DNA of 64,000 bases from UBA4416 sp040387475 (GTDB lineage: Bacteria > Bacteroidota > Bacteroidia > B-17B0 > Aurantibacillaceae). The translations under genes were made by a program, and so were the position numbers. Positions within the stretch are counted from its first letter, which is position 1. Each line of letters opens with the position of its first letter. The stretch covers positions 23,399-87,398 of the forward strand of contig JAZKDT010000057.1 of the NCBI GenBank assembly GCA_040387475.1. The letters run 5' to 3'. Positions 63,070 through 64,000 of the stretch are shown here, one piece after another. Below the pieces are notes generated by a model, which was not told the origin of the DNA, made no database searches, and saw nothing but the letters and a program-made list of their open reading frames with translations.

Positions 63070-63732
63070 TTAAAGATCTCTTTCGTCTGTGATCTGATCA
63101 GCTTTGAAGGCTTTTGTATCAAATACAAATACATTATCTGTTATTTCCAGATTCGGTTTAAATACTTTAATCTCGTAACTTTGGGTACTACCGTCTTTCA
63201 TCAACATAACCAATTTAGTAACCTGTTTTTTTGTTTTGTCGACGTATATTTTAACGGTATGAAATTTTTTCTTCTCAGGTTTAACAGATGGAAATAAAGT
63301 GATCACGTGACAGATAGCAGCGCCTACTTTTTCTTCCTTCTCATATTTATATTTATAACCGCTTTCATACATCGTAAATATCTTGGACGGATTTAACTGA
63401 TCTTCATTGTTTGCGTCAAAATTCTTAATAGTGACTTCATTGGCATCTTTATTATGAGCCCAGATGGTTTTACCATCGGATATAATCGTATTTCCAGGAA
63501 TATCCAGTTTAAACTTAGAACCTTTAACCTGCACTTTGCCGGTTTGCTTTTCGGTTTGCTTTTTATCTTTATTTAAAATAATAAAAACGTATTCGGAAGT
63601 GATGGATTTGTAGGCTTTTGTTACCTTGCTCAAATCATCTAAAATAGCTTTAGCCTTTGGATCCTGGTCTTGCGCAAAAGAATTAAACACTGATAAAATA
63701 AGAGAGGCAATTAATATGATGTATCTTTTCAT
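63070..63732 (-). CDS. lolA: Outer-membrane lipoprotein carrier LolA
   Basis: A periplasmic shuttle for lipoproteins. The protein has a signal peptide (about 1-20, ending NSFAQ) and then 200 residues of the LolA unclosed beta-barrel: VTKAYKSITSEYVFIIL, GKVQVKGSKFKLDIPGNTIISDGKTIW (in part GKTIWAHNKDANEV) and VKIYVDKTKKQVTKLVML near 160-177. It is the first gene of a pair with aroE. LolB is usually missing in Bacteroidota, so transfer at the outer membrane must differ from E. coli. The upstream 214 bases separate it from the divergent tRNA-Asp. Confidence 0.88.
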   Translation of the reverse strand: MKRYIILIASLILSVFNSFAQDQDPKAKAILDDLSKVTKAYKSITSEYVFIILNKDKKQTEKQTGKVQVKGSKFKLDIPGNTIISDGKTIWAHNKDANEVTIKNFDANNEDQLNPSKIFTMYESGYKYKYEKEEKVGAAICHVITLFPSVKPEKKKFHTVKIYVDKTKKQVTKLVMLMKDGSTQSYEIKVFKPNLEITDNVFVFDTKAFKADQITDERDL

Positions 63733-63888
63733 GTTTGATAGTTAAATGTTTGGCTTATTAAGTTCAAGTCACGTGCCAAAGTGGATGGTAAAAGTATATA
63801 AAAAGTTTAAATGTGTTAATACGAATAGTTGTATTTTATAACTATTTAAGAATTTCTTATTTTATTTTTATAAATTTCTTGAAAAAAA

Positions 63889-63919
63889 TTTGCCAGTAAA
63901 TAAAATAGTTGTAAATTTG
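63889..63919 (+). promoter_or_regulatory. Bacteroidota housekeeping promoter of tRNA-Asp
   Basis: TTTG at 63889-63892, a spacer of 19 bases and TAAATTTG at 63912-63919: both elements are exact matches. The tRNA begins 27 bases later. Confidence 0.85.
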
Positions 63920-63946
63920 CAATCCCAAATCGAAAGAAAGGGAGCT

Positions 63947-64000
63947 GGTCCGGTAGTTCAGCTGGTTAGAATGCCGCCCTGTCACGGCGGAGGTCGCGGG
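63947..64000 (+). tRNA. tRNA-Asp (anticodon GTC), truncated by window end
   Basis: GGTCCGG (63947-63953) forms the 5' acceptor strand, followed by TA, the D arm GTTCAGCTGGTTAGAAT, and the anticodon arm GCCGCCCTGTCACGGCGG with loop CTGTCAC and anticodon GTC at 63981-63983 (the loop bases lie across 63979-63985). The variable region AGGTCGCGGG begins the T arm, and the window ends there. Confidence 0.95.

Overview
The window is chromosomal DNA of a member of the Bacteroidota, probably the Flavobacteriales/Chitinophagales part of the phylum; genus cannot be fixed from sequence alone. Evidence: low GC; secreted proteins ending in type IX secretion system (T9SS) sorting domains of type A (6 seen) and type B (1 seen); a PorP/SprF-like outer-membrane protein; two-component propeller / Y_Y_Y sensors; the Bacteroidota-type AMP nucleosidase; and promoters of the TTTG-N19-TAnnTTTG type, best seen before the terminal tRNA-Asp. 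Two runs of N (26418-26512 and 32889-32898) show a draft or metagenome-derived assembly.

Layout. 1-8.2 kb: tail of a T9SS cargo protein, a propeller sensor fused to a SpoIIE-type phosphatase, MscS channel, DUF4421 protein, AMP nucleosidase, an orphan HsdR-N nuclease-like protein, and an M23/LysM peptidase. 8.2-18 kb: small membrane protein plus cupin, then a sensor kinase / LytTR regulator pair directly upstream of a 1791-residue repetitive T9SS adhesin. 18-27 kb: mostly minus-strand housekeeping and accessory genes (DUF2130, sirtuin, transaldolase-like fsa, rsmG, ECF sigma factor, glycosyltransferase, HAD phosphatase, DUF2461, DUF1003, and a carotenoid gene pair). 27-40.5 kb: ppk1-ppx operon, menG, heptose kinase, an aminotransferase broken by an assembly gap, EVE protein, mnmA, a YwqK-like protein, a T9SS metallophosphoesterase, a YiiX-like hydrolase and recA. 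40.7-44.2 kb: a four-gene signalling operon (STAS-like protein, PAS histidine kinase, Rcp1-like regulator, REC-SpoIIE phosphatase). 44.4-54 kb: RNase P RNA, then an adhesin module (PKD-repeat type-B cargo, TPR/PD40 PorE-like protein without an OmpA domain, PorP/SprF-like protein) and two T9SS proteins that share a C-terminal domain. 54-64 kb: metK, ilvE, a second M23/LysM peptidase, a helical-repeat protein, a small T9SS protein, lpxD, a third SpoIIE phosphatase, aroE, lolA and the start of a tRNA-Asp.

Themes. Cell-surface construction (adhesins, envelope hydrolases, LpxD, heptose kinase, LolA) and environmental signalling (three SpoIIE-type phosphatases, two histidine kinases, three response-regulator domains, one ECF sigma factor) dominate. 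The least ordinary pieces are the STAS/kinase/regulator/phosphatase operon, the type-B adhesin module with an OmpA-less PorE-like partner and a PorP-like gene with no AUG start, and several interspersed palindromic or short repeats, including a 25-bp element found three times just after minus-strand stop codons. No insertion sequence, prophage, CRISPR array or plasmid function was seen.
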